Source: Brettanomyces bruxellensis
Taxonomy: Eukaryota > Ascomycota > Pichiomycetes > Pichiales > Pichiaceae
Direction of reading: 5' to 3'
Length of the DNA: 64,000 bases
NCBI RefSeq assembly: GCF_011074885.1
Contig: NC_054688.1
Location: 62,001 to 126,000 of the forward strand
The notes beneath the pieces are model-generated. The model was not told where the DNA came from, searched no databases, and worked only from the letters and a program-made list of their open reading frames with translations. The stretch's first letter is position 1, and the number at the start of each line of letters is the position of its first letter. Of this stretch, positions 9,009-17,081 are shown piece after piece. A program made the position numbers and the translations under genes.

Positions 9009-9845
9009 CTAAATGGCGGTGTATCCCCCATCAACAGTTATATTAGAGCCGGTAGTATATGTTGCAGCATCGCTTGCTAAATATAAATAAGCGCCCGCTA
9101 GCTCTTTTGGGAGAGCAGATCTCCCCATTGGGATTAATGTGTTCCATGTATCTTTTAATTCCTTTGGAAGGCTTCCAGTTAAAGATGTGCTCACATACCC
9201 CGGAGACACAGTATTAACCCTCGCAAATCCTACCCACTCGATGGCTAATGATTTTGCGTACTGAATAACAAATGCTTTAGCTGCATTGTATGCTGCTTGA
9301 AGTTGTGGTACATTTACCACTGCTCCAGACATTGAACCTGTTATTATCATTGATCCAAAACCTTGTTCTTTAAATACCCTACCGATCACTCTTGCACTGT
9401 AATGCACGGCATCAACATCTTGATGAAGGAATTTTTTCCACTGTTCTACAGCAACCTGGTCATTAGATTCCTTCAATATATCTGCACCTTTCCATGCCAC
9501 ACCCGCATTCGCAACAAAAACGTCAATTTTACCATAATCAGAGACAATTTTAGAGACTGTCTTATCCAATGAAGCTATCTCCGTCACATCGCACCTATAA
9601 GCCTTACAATTAGTTCCATACTTTGCATTCAAAGGTCCAAGCTTTCCTGAAATATCTGTTGAATGGTAAAAAACAGCCACATCTGCTCCAGCACTAGCAA
9701 ATGCATCAACAACTTCTGCTCCTATTCCTCGGGATCCACCTGTAACCGCACACACTTTTCCCTTCAAAGACAGAAGTTCATATACCGATTTGTTCTTCAG
9801 TGGTGTGGTAGTTGACTGATCATTAGCCCTAGGAAAAAGCTTCAT
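9009..9845 (-). CDS. short-chain dehydrogenase, L-sorbose/xylulose-reductase-like
   Basis: 278 residues from the ATG at 9845 (MKLFPRANDQ). The frame is open to 10034, but the upstream part translates a TATA-rich promoter stretch (9957-9980) and is not expected to be coding. Classical SDR features: nucleotide-binding TGGSRGIG, NAG in VANAGVAW, Ser of ITGSMSG, catalytic YNAAK, and PGYVST. The C-terminus SNITVDGGYTAI is typical of the sorbose reductase / NADPH-dependent xylulose reductase (Sou1/Sou2) group, which reduces ketoses to polyols with NADPH in the cytosol. Substrate is inferred from family resemblance only. Confidence 0.85.
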   Translation of the reverse strand: MKLFPRANDQSTTTPLKNKSVYELLSLKGKVCAVTGGSRGIGAEVVDAFASAGADVAVFYHSTDISGKLGPLNAKYGTNCKAYRCDVTEIASLDKTVSKIVSDYGKIDVFVANAGVAWKGADILKESNDQVAVEQWKKFLHQDVDAVHYSARVIGRVFKEQGFGSMIITGSMSGAVVNVPQLQAAYNAAKAFVIQYAKSLAIEWVGFARVNTVSPGYVSTSLTGSLPKELKDTWNTLIPMGRSALPKELAGAYLYLASDAATYTTGSNITVDGGYTAI

Positions 9846-10211
9846 TTTAAAATTTGTACTGAAACCAAAAGTCCTGGTTACTGTACTGCAATCATAAGTT
9901 TTCCATATATTTTCCTTGATGTGGTCACTAAATTTTTTTGTTGTTATTATCAATTGTATATATATATACATATATATATTTTTCAGCATCTTTCCTTTCT
10001 TATCTGCAATAGAAAAAGTTCGAAGATATGTCAAGTTGCTGTATTTTTTGGATTACGTCATACCAGTGTCTCCATCTCAGAACTGCATTCCCCTTTATAT
10101 TTTCCTTTTACAAACGATAGAATTGTTCACCATTGATTGCACATAAATAATAAATAAAATAAAAATCACTGTTGATTCTCAAAAGAATCTGCTCCATTTA
10201 GAAGACTTTCT
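9846..10211. other. SDR promoter and PEX20 3' end
   Basis: Holds an alternating TA run at about 9957-9980, a good TATA region about 110-135 bp upstream of the SDR start. No other feature seen. Confidence 0.45.
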
Positions 10212-11342
10212 TTATATATCTGTTTCCCAATCGCCTGGCGAGATTTGCTGTCCCTGGTTGGCACCGATCTCCCTGGCAGCTTCAAACGGACCCCCTTCAT
10301 ATAAATTTGTATCTCTAAGATCCCGCAATGGATCCGGAAGATCATCCCTTATATCATGACCCCTTGCATCAATGAACTTATCGTTCGTCTTGTTTATTTC
10401 GACCTCTCTCTTTGAAATTTGATCCATGAGATGCAAGAATTTCGAGTTTTTGAATTTATCATTCGTTTTGGCTGACGCATGACTAGATCCTTTTTCCATT
10501 GCATCAAACACTGACTTAGCAATATCAGCGAACTTCTCCTTTTCACTCTCATCCGTACGATTCTTCGATTCTATATTTTCGGTTTTCCCCTGAATGTTTG
10601 CCTCTTCTTGTGCATCATCCTCCATCCAATCTCTTTTGGTTTCATCATTGGTATTTATGTGCTTTTCAATCTCGTTGAATGCTGATTCAAATGCGGCGTC
10701 GGTTCTCTCCTTACTTTCTTCAAGATTGCTCTGCTTTTGATACCTCCAATCCCCGTTATTTATATTCTGCCCAACTCCATACGTCTGATTAAAAGATGAA
10801 ATTGGACCAACTATCTTTTTTCTTGCAATGTAATCTTCCCTACCCTCGATTTCCTCTTGTCTTCGTGTTATGCCATTAAATTCTGCACTCCAGGCATGTG
10901 CATTCTGACCTGACATCATCATCCCAGTTTTCGGTTGAACTCCATGTTGTAAACTTAATCCTATATTTTCCTTAGTCCTTCGACTATCCTGTATGCTTAA
11001 TTTCTGAAAATCTGTTACCCACTGCTGCCGTTGATCTTGCTGATGGCTTCCTCCTAACTGGGCCGGTTGAATTGATGAATCAGAAGCCTTAAACCGAAAA
11101 GAATCAAGAGGTCTTTCTTGCCAGCTAATTTCATTTTGGAAACTATGAAATTCCTCCTGAACTTTTCTGTCTACCCGATTAAGCCGATTAAACTGGTTTC
11201 TTGCCTCCTGTAACCCAGATGCCTGATTATTTCTATACTGTAACTGCTGGTTTACCGAGTTGTTGTCGTTGACACGATTATTGAGCTTATTTACGGCATT
11301 ATTAACCCCACATGATGCAGGATCATTTTGTAAAAAACTCAT
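10212..11342 (-). CDS. PEX20: peroxin PEX20-like co-receptor
   Basis: 376 residues. Conserved Cys11 lies in an N-terminal motif (DPASCGVNNAVNKL) typical of Pex20 and Pex5, where this Cys is monoubiquitinated for receptor recycling. WxxxF-type motifs for Pex13/Pex14 docking occur (WVTDF, WSAEF). Near the C-terminus KFKNSKFLHLMDQIS matches the Pex7-binding block shared by Pex18, Pex20 and Pex21. The protein is otherwise polar and low in complexity, as usual for the family. Pex20 escorts Pex7 and PTS2 cargo into peroxisomes. Its presence rather than a Pex18/Pex21 pair argues against a Saccharomyces-clade yeast. Confidence 0.85.
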   Translation of the reverse strand: MSFLQNDPASCGVNNAVNKLNNRVNDNNSVNQQLQYRNNQASGLQEARNQFNRLNRVDRKVQEEFHSFQNEISWQERPLDSFRFKASDSSIQPAQLGGSHQQDQRQQWVTDFQKLSIQDSRRTKENIGLSLQHGVQPKTGMMMSGQNAHAWSAEFNGITRRQEEIEGREDYIARKKIVGPISSFNQTYGVGQNINNGDWRYQKQSNLEESKERTDAAFESAFNEIEKHINTNDETKRDWMEDDAQEEANIQGKTENIESKNRTDESEKEKFADIAKSVFDAMEKGSSHASAKTNDKFKNSKFLHLMDQISKREVEINKTNDKFIDARGHDIRDDLPDPLRDLRDTNLYEGGPFEAAREIGANQGQQISPGDWETDI

Positions 11343-11690
11343 TTTGGCCTTAATGTTTTCTTCTTTTCAATTTTCAAAATACTATAGACTGTGAGTGCTT
11401 CTTGTATTTTAATCATATGGAATTTAGGTTCTTGGGTTATGTATGGGCTTTCCTTCGTTCTTTCCAAATTTCATGTCAAAAAAAAAAAAAAAAATAGATT
11501 ATTGTTGTTAGAGTGCGCTAATATATGGTGGAGTTACGTAATCCGGAATACGAAATTGGTAAACGAATGTGAAACTGATTATTAAAAGGATCGCCTTTAA
11601 TAAGGATCGAAGAAAAAAGCATAGAAATTCTGTTAAACAAAAAAGTGGCTGAGAAGGGATAATTATCATTCGTTGATTTTATGATTAATA

Positions 11691-11738
11691 AGTAATTAAC
11701 AATCAAAGTAATTAACAATCAAAGTAATTAACAATCAA
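11691..11738. repeat. 16-bp tandem repeat, three copies
   Basis: AGTAATTAACAATCAA occurs three times head to tail with no mismatch. It is intergenic, about 350 bp upstream of PEX20. Confidence 0.95.
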
Positions 11739-11982
11739 ACTTGAGAAACTAATGAAATCAAAAGCCATACTAAAAGGTGGTGCTCTAATAAGTTTCCCAG
11801 CATTTCGCTGGGCCTAATCTTAGGCTTGATTAAAATAAACACATCCTTAATTAAAGTCTCTTATATTGAGCCAAAGAATTTTTGTTACTTAGAATGTTGC
11901 TAAAGTGCACACCCATAGTAACCGGAGATCAATTCAGTAGGGCAAAAAAAAATAGGATGACAATGCTGTCTTAATTCTTAAC

Positions 11983-12016
11983 TGTACAAATACTGGAATT
12001 TGTACATTATTGTACA
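11983..12016. promoter_or_regulatory. cluster of three TGTACA palindromes
   Basis: TGTACA at 11983, 12001 and 12011; the last two form a direct repeat TGTACATTA with 10-bp periodicity. Function unknown; chance is possible in AT-rich DNA. Confidence 0.3.
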
Positions 12017-12252
12017 TTAATCTGACTATGATTATCAAACTAGAGTAATATAATGCATTTCAAATACTTAGGGTAGAAAATTATATTAATTCGCTGCACT
12101 AAATTCTTCTACAATGACTGTGTATATATATTTTATAAGCCAAAGTCAATGCTGGCTATATAATTCACTTGGTAAACATAAAATTAAAAAATCCTGAACA
12201 AGAAAATGGGTGATAAAGGAATGTGTGAAAATTTCTGGAAGATTAAACTGAA

Positions 12253-14346
12253 TTACATATTGTCCTTTGCAACACTTTCCACCACAATGCCACCCTCTTT
12301 CTCACCGGTAATTAGCACCTTATTTGCATCACTTTGATCAGATTGTTGCAAGCATGAAGTAACTGCAGTAATATGCTCGACCAACTCGTCACTATGCATC
12401 TTACTAACTGGATCATTTTGGATAATTCTCCTGATCAAATCATAAGTTGTTGGTAAAGCTTCTATTGCAGGATAAACAGTAACGATACCAACCGAAAAGA
12501 AAATCCACAAAAATGCAACCACAATATAACCCTTAAAGAATGATTTGCTAAAAATATAATTTGACGCATAGAGAGGAATTGGGAACAAAATTAAAAAGAA
12601 GAGCACGAAAACCACCATAAAAACAGTTCCAATATTCCGCTTTCTTATCATTTTCTGCTCTTCTTGTTGTTGCAACTCTAACACCAAGTTGGTTTCCTCT
12701 TCACCAGAAAGCACGTTCGTCAATCCTTGTTTTTCATCAAATTCTTTGTTATCATCCTGGCGAATTTCTTTCAATATTTTCCAGTCAAAGTTTGACGGCT
12801 TGATATAAACAATAATTGGTGCAATAATACCCGAGACACCAATTGCAACGGTATTTCCCGCAGCAAGTGCTTGATATGTTGACAATGTTGTCATGTTGAT
12901 AGTTCCCGATTGATGATATGTGTAGCCCATCCAAACTGAAATGGATATGGCACTGGAAATATATGGAGTGATTGTCATAGCCAGAGGTGACATTTTTTTC
13001 CAGAAAAGTGTGCAACCCATCGGAATGACACACACATTAACAACAATACCACAACATGTTGTTAGGAATGAAACATCAAAGTTTGCTCTTCCAAGACCAA
13101 TTGCGAGAGCAACAGTGGCAACAGTAAAGCAGACAACACCAATGTGTGTCATAAAAACCAACTTTTTACCTTTTGCCTTTGGATTAATGTATGCCTTGTA
13201 GATATCGTAAGTCCAAAGGGAAGAGACTGCAACAGTTTCGGAGGAAAATGCTGCAGTACATGCCAAAAACACCATGAGTAATATAGCACAAGCACCTCCT
13301 TGACCTGCAATAGTATAAGCGGAAATTGGAAGGACAAGACCATCGTTGAGTTGCTGGGATGAAAGTCTGTTAGGATATGTTGGAAAATGGGGCGTAATTT
13401 CTAGTGCTCTACAAGCAAGACCCATTGTAGTTGCAAGACAGTATGGTAATGTGAACCAGCACAATCCACCGAGAGTATATCCAGTTAAGGCTCCTGAAGG
13501 ATTAGCAGCAATGGCTTTCTGAAATAATTGTGAATCGACCGCTGCTGCCCAACCAGTTCCAAAAAGAATAAGACCAAATAGCCCACCATTAACTGATGCA
13601 AATGTAAGTAGTGATCCACCCTTATTACCCTCAACAGGGTACAGTTTTCCTGCTTCCACCAAAAGTTCCCACATTTTTGCTGGGGAACCAATATATGGTG
13701 AGGTGACAAAAACCTTGAAAAGAAAAATCAAGGTAACGACAAATATAATCACAACATGAACCCAATCAGTCAAGAACGTGGCCTTGATTCCTCCCATCAA
13801 GGTGTATAGAAGAACAAAGAGGGGCATGAGCACGCAACAGGCCTCCCTGTTGATACCGGCAATTTGCGAGAAAACCGAAGAGCCGTTCACAAGTAAATTA
13901 GCAGTGTAAAATAATTGCTGAAGAAAAGAATATAAACACATTGTTAAATGAGAAGATTTCCCAAATCTCACTCTCACCACTTCTTGAAAAGTGTGAGCGT
14001 TTGGTGCTTTCCTCTTTAACTCAATTGCAGAAACTGCAAATATAATAATTTGAACACAAGCACCAGCACCATACCACCAAGCTCCAGAGACACCCAATTC
14101 GTAGGTGACAGTGCAGGAAAGAAGTAAAGTAGAACCAATTGTCCAAGAGGACACAACAGCACTGGCAATGAGACCTGTTTTGACTGATCTCCTAGCGGTG
14201 GACAACATTTCAGAATCCTGAACTTCATTCTTATAATGAGTAAGAAGCCAGGAGATACTGATCATGCCAATAGCGAAAGCAGCACCCACTCCAACCAAAA
14301 TACCCCAGCCAACACCAGACGAAACAAATTGAGAGGATTCTATCAT
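12253..14346 (-). CDS. DUR3-type sodium:solute-symporter family permease
   Basis: 697 residues with about 15 hydrophobic helices starting almost at the N-terminus, the size and shape of fungal Dur3 (urea and polyamine uptake at the plasma membrane, SSS family). Family-type stretches include QLFYTANLLVNGSSVF, the GGIKATFLTDWVH region, and VDSQLFQKAIAANP. A hydrophilic loop at about 535-575 is followed by two more helices and a polar tail. It lies beside LamB and a urea-carboxylase-like enzyme, so its substrate may be a lactam or related amide rather than urea (inference). Four GATAAG sites occur in the 1.2 kb upstream, as expected under nitrogen catabolite control. There is no allophanate hydrolase gene nearby. 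Confidence 0.88.
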   Translation of the reverse strand: MIESSQFVSSGVGWGILVGVGAAFAIGMISISWLLTHYKNEVQDSEMLSTARRSVKTGLIASAVVSSWTIGSTLLLSCTVTYELGVSGAWWYGAGACVQIIIFAVSAIELKRKAPNAHTFQEVVRVRFGKSSHLTMCLYSFLQQLFYTANLLVNGSSVFSQIAGINREACCVLMPLFVLLYTLMGGIKATFLTDWVHVVIIFVVTLIFLFKVFVTSPYIGSPAKMWELLVEAGKLYPVEGNKGGSLLTFASVNGGLFGLILFGTGWAAAVDSQLFQKAIAANPSGALTGYTLGGLCWFTLPYCLATTMGLACRALEITPHFPTYPNRLSSQQLNDGLVLPISAYTIAGQGGACAILLMVFLACTAAFSSETVAVSSLWTYDIYKAYINPKAKGKKLVFMTHIGVVCFTVATVALAIGLGRANFDVSFLTTCCGIVVNVCVIPMGCTLFWKKMSPLAMTITPYISSAISISVWMGYTYHQSGTINMTTLSTYQALAAGNTVAIGVSGIIAPIIVYIKPSNFDWKILKEIRQDDNKEFDEKQGLTNVLSGEEETNLVLELQQQEEQKMIRKRNIGTVFMVVFVLFFLILFPIPLYASNYIFSKSFFKGYIVVAFLWIFFSVGIVTVYPAIEALPTTYDLIRRIIQNDPVSKMHSDELVEHITAVTSCLQQSDQSDANKVLITGEKEGGIVVESVAKDNM

Positions 14347-14604
14347 TTTTCTTGCTTTTTTTTGTAACTTTAAAGTCGTTGAACGATATTTTACTTATTT
14401 CGTTTTCGTACTAAAATGGTTCTGATTTTTGATAATTTAAATGCTTCAAATGGGTGCAATTATATAATCCTTGCAACCTTGAAAGAGTACTTCTTTCTCT
14501 TTCCTTTGCCTGCTATCTCATCCTTAACCCGCTTTTGAATCCTTATCAAAATTTATCATAGCTAAAACTTGTTGAGTAGTAAGTAGAGCCTTCTTTCATG
14601 GATA

Positions 14605-14615
14605 TTAGCCGCTAA
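14605..14615. promoter_or_regulatory. near-palindrome TTAGCCGCTAA
   Basis: Inverted repeat TTAGC-C-GCTAA about 260 bp upstream of the DUR3-like ATG. Its first ten bases recur exactly in the lamA/lamB promoter at 16589. CGG-containing half-sites are typical of fungal Zn2Cys6 regulators. Confidence 0.5.
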
Positions 14616-14726
14616 GAAGTTGTCAAAATGATGCTAACTATTATCGGGTAACTTTTCTTAAATTGACCTTGCTGTATCTAAGTTTCCTTTGGGCTCCAAA
14701 TCTCTGTTAACCCATAATTGCGTGGT

Positions 14727-14738
14727 CGGCTAAAATCA
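14727..14738 (+). promoter_or_regulatory. CGGCTAAAATCA copy 1
   Basis: Exact 12-mer repeated at 15026 in the same orientation; about 380 bp upstream of the DUR3-like start. Confidence 0.45.
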
Positions 14739-15025
14739 AACTCATTCAGTCCATAAAAAAAAACAATAGAGGTTTGATACACGTACGTAAATTATTTAAT
14801 TAATTTTCTTATCATTGAATTCAATCTAGTTTTAAGGCTTAGGCCTGTACGAGTTTTATTCCTGGACTTGATGACTTCTAGTCAAATAGCTAGCGTCTTG
14901 ACATTTTTGTCATTCTGTATTTGTCCTCGGGTATATTGTAATTTCAAGATATTAACGATTAGATTAAATTTAAAAAGTGTTGTTATCCTTATCCGATTAC
15001 CCGCCCAAAGTTAATAACCCATCGG

Positions 15026-15037
15026 CGGCTAAAATCA
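15026..15037 (+). promoter_or_regulatory. CGGCTAAAATCA copy 2
   Basis: Second exact copy of the 12-mer, here within CGGCGGCTAAAATCA; about 680 bp upstream of the DUR3-like start. Confidence 0.45.
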
Positions 15038-15577
15038 GATCATTTTTTTTTATTCCGAATTGATAAGTAGTTTCCTCGAAGTTTCGATTGTTAGTTCATG
15101 CGTCCTCAGATAATGGTAGCTTTCATTGGTATCAATCGGCTCTTTTGCATTGTCACAGATGCGGAGGTGAAGTCAGAGTTAAACTTATTGTATTTCATAT
15201 TTTGGTAGGATTAGTACCAAATGATCACAGTAATCATTACTTAAAAAGTTTGGTACTCTCTAATGAATAATGTAAAGAATGTAGAAACTTCACCGCAAAA
15301 TTCTGTCTAATAGTTGAGACAAATTGCATTCCACGTTTTCAAGCGATAAAGTGGATGCATTGTTACATATCAGCCGTAAACGCATCCTATTGTTCATGAT
15401 AATGCACGTATCTTTTATATATCCCCTTTATCCTGCTTTGTTTTATATTTGGCAAATTTTACAATAATAATTGACATTACAACTGTTCAAATTTATTTTT
15501 TTAAATCTCTTTTCTTTTTTTTACTCTTTTCTTTTCTTTATTTACGAACATTAAATGACATTGATAACGCTTAAAAA

Positions 15578-16369
15578 CTATTTTTTTTGGTTCAACAAAT
15601 CGATCGCTTTTCTTGCTACCTTAATATTCTCCAAAGCGTCCGAAAAGTCGGAATGAAGACAAAGTAGGAAAGGATTTGGGCCAAAATTTAATGTAACTTT
15701 TTTATTATCTAATGATGTAATGCTGTCGGTCCAACCTGCTTTAAGAATTGTGTCGTGAATTATCTGCGGATTCTTTGTCCGAGATTCGGCCACCGGAACA
15801 AGCTTTCCGTCAACTGTCCAGTCGATATCGACATAAAGTTCTTGGATAAAATCCACCCCCATTTGTTCCGCCATTCTGGCATAATCCTTGTTTTTTGCCC
15901 CGACCACAGGAACATTGAGGTTCTTCGCCGCTGTTAAAACTGCTTTCATGATTTCTTTATTTCTTTCGACATAAAAATACAATTCTCCGTGTGGTTTTAT
16001 ATGATTTAATTTCATTCCTTCGGTTTCAAGAAATGCTTTTAAAGCCCCAGTTTGATAAATAACCATATTGTACACCTCTTCAGGTGAGATATCCCACTTT
16101 CTTCTTCCAAAGCCCATTCTATCTGGAAAGCCAGGGTGTGATCCAACTTTCACGTTGAATTTCTTAGCAAGCTTAACCATGCGTCTCATTATATTGTAAT
16201 CGCCACCATGAAATCCACAAGCAATATTTGCAACATCTATGATCTTCATAATCTCTTCATCTGGTGCCACTGTGTAGCGTCCATACCCTTCACCAAGATC
16301 GCATACGATTTCGTACTTTTTCAGGTACTTCGAGTTTGTATCAGCGGTTCCGGTTAGCTGTGAGTTCAT
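15578..16369 (-). CDS. LamB/YcsF (PxpA) family protein
   Basis: 263 residues from the ATG at 16369 (MNSQLTGTAD); the frame extends to a further ATG at 16429. Family motifs appear in order: CDLGEGYGRY, ANIACGFHGGD, VGSHPGFPD, GFGRRKWDISPEEV, and HIKPHGELY. Bacterial members (PxpA) form an ATP-dependent 5-oxoprolinase with PxpB and PxpC; the A. nidulans member is LamB, needed to use 2-pyrrolidinone. Here the PxpB- and PxpC-like domains sit in the divergent carboxylase gene at 17082. The usual FADRAY segment reads LYVDIDW, so the Arg is missing, a possible sign of a different substrate. Role in this yeast is inferred. Confidence 0.9.
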   Translation of the reverse strand: MNSQLTGTADTNSKYLKKYEIVCDLGEGYGRYTVAPDEEIMKIIDVANIACGFHGGDYNIMRRMVKLAKKFNVKVGSHPGFPDRMGFGRRKWDISPEEVYNMVIYQTGALKAFLETEGMKLNHIKPHGELYFYVERNKEIMKAVLTAAKNLNVPVVGAKNKDYARMAEQMGVDFIQELYVDIDWTVDGKLVPVAESRTKNPQIIHDTILKAGWTDSITSLDNKKVTLNFGPNPFLLCLHSDFSDALENIKVARKAIDLLNQKK

Positions 16370-16588
16370 TATTTTATATTTGATGAAGACTTCCACAAGT
16401 TTAAAGTTATTTTCCAGTATTCTCCCCAAATATTTTTATTCTAATAAGTTAAATAATAAACAAACTATATATATATCGAGATGAATATGTATTTAATGGT
16501 GAAGAAAAGAATTTTAAAGCGTAAGTTTTGTTGGCTTATTTCAATAGGTTTTCAGAATAAGTTTTTGATCCTGTTTATATAAATCAAG

Positions 16589-16610
16589 TTAGCCGCTAGA
16601 AACCGCTAAA
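16589..16610. promoter_or_regulatory. TAGCCG motif with adjacent CCGCTAAA
   Basis: TTAGCCGCTA is identical over ten bases to the site at 14605 upstream of the DUR3-like gene; a second CCGCTAAA follows within 12 bp in the same orientation. Confidence 0.5.
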
Positions 16611-16657
16611 GCTTTTTGCTATCTATTAAATGCATGTTCTTAAGTACAGAATGTGTA

Positions 16658-16687
16658 TTTTTTTTTTTTCCCCCCCCCCCCCCCCCC
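16658..16687 (+). repeat. T12-C18 homopolymer tract
   Basis: Twelve T then eighteen C. C-runs this long are rare in an AT-rich yeast genome; the other strand is G18 and could form a quadruplex. Exact length may be affected by sequencing error. Confidence 0.8.
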
Positions 16688-16919
16688 ATTTCCGGCCCCT
16701 CTTTCGTTATCAACGGGCGTAGCGAAGATTAATGCAGGTGTCCCAAAATTACATTGTTCGATATGTAAAATGTTTTTTCGTGATTGTTAGGTTTTTACCC
16801 GAGAAAAACTTCCCAACTTGTGTCGGTTGAACAGGTAACCGTATGTTTATCTTTTCAGTATCTCTTTATCTTCCAAAGTAAATGATGTTCAAATTTAATC
16901 GTTGATTTAATTCAGTTGG

Positions 16920-16929
16920 CGGCTATTTT
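16920..16929 (+). promoter_or_regulatory. CGGCTATTTT site upstream of lamA-like gene
   Basis: CGGCTA preceded by GG (GGCGGCTA), the same hexamer as the sites at 14727 and 15026; about 160 bp upstream of the carboxylase ATG. Confidence 0.4.
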
Positions 16930-17081
16930 GTACAACAATTAAAATGAAAAAACCTTTTGATCCTAAGTAATATTTAAAAGAAAAAGACTAGCAACATTTA
17001 TTGGTTTATTTTCAAGGCGATTTATTCAATTTAATGTGGATTGATAGTTAGCTACCAAACATTTAATTTGTTTACTGCACT

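Larger units (their letters stand above)
11343..12252. other. PEX20 promoter region and DUR3-like 3' end, no gene
   Basis: About 910 bp without a credible ORF. Notable are an A-run at 11478-11494, a 16-bp tandem repeat at 11691-11738 and three TGTACA palindromes between 11983 and 12016. Confidence 0.5.
14347..15577. other. long upstream region of the DUR3-like gene
   Basis: 1.23 kb with no credible gene. It holds GATAAG or its complement at 14542, 14808, 14988 and 15062. It also holds TTAGCCGCTAA at 14605 and two copies of CGGCTAAAATCA (14727 and 15026), each preceded by a TAACCCAT-like stretch, as if a short block had been duplicated. Pyrimidine-rich runs lie near 15495-15540, just beyond the LamB stop. 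Confidence 0.55.
16370..17081. other. bidirectional lamB/lamA promoter
   Basis: About 700 bp (650 if LamB starts at 16429) between divergent starts. Contains TTAGCCGCTAG at 16589 followed by ACCGCTAAA, CGGCTA at 16920, and a T12-C18 homopolymer junction at 16658-16687. The first 60 bp are an in-frame 5' extension of LamB. Confidence 0.6.

Noticed and set aside
9846..10034. N-terminal extension of the sorbose-reductase-like SDR
   Set aside because: The extension translates a TATA repeat and is absent from the family; ATG at 9845 fits better.
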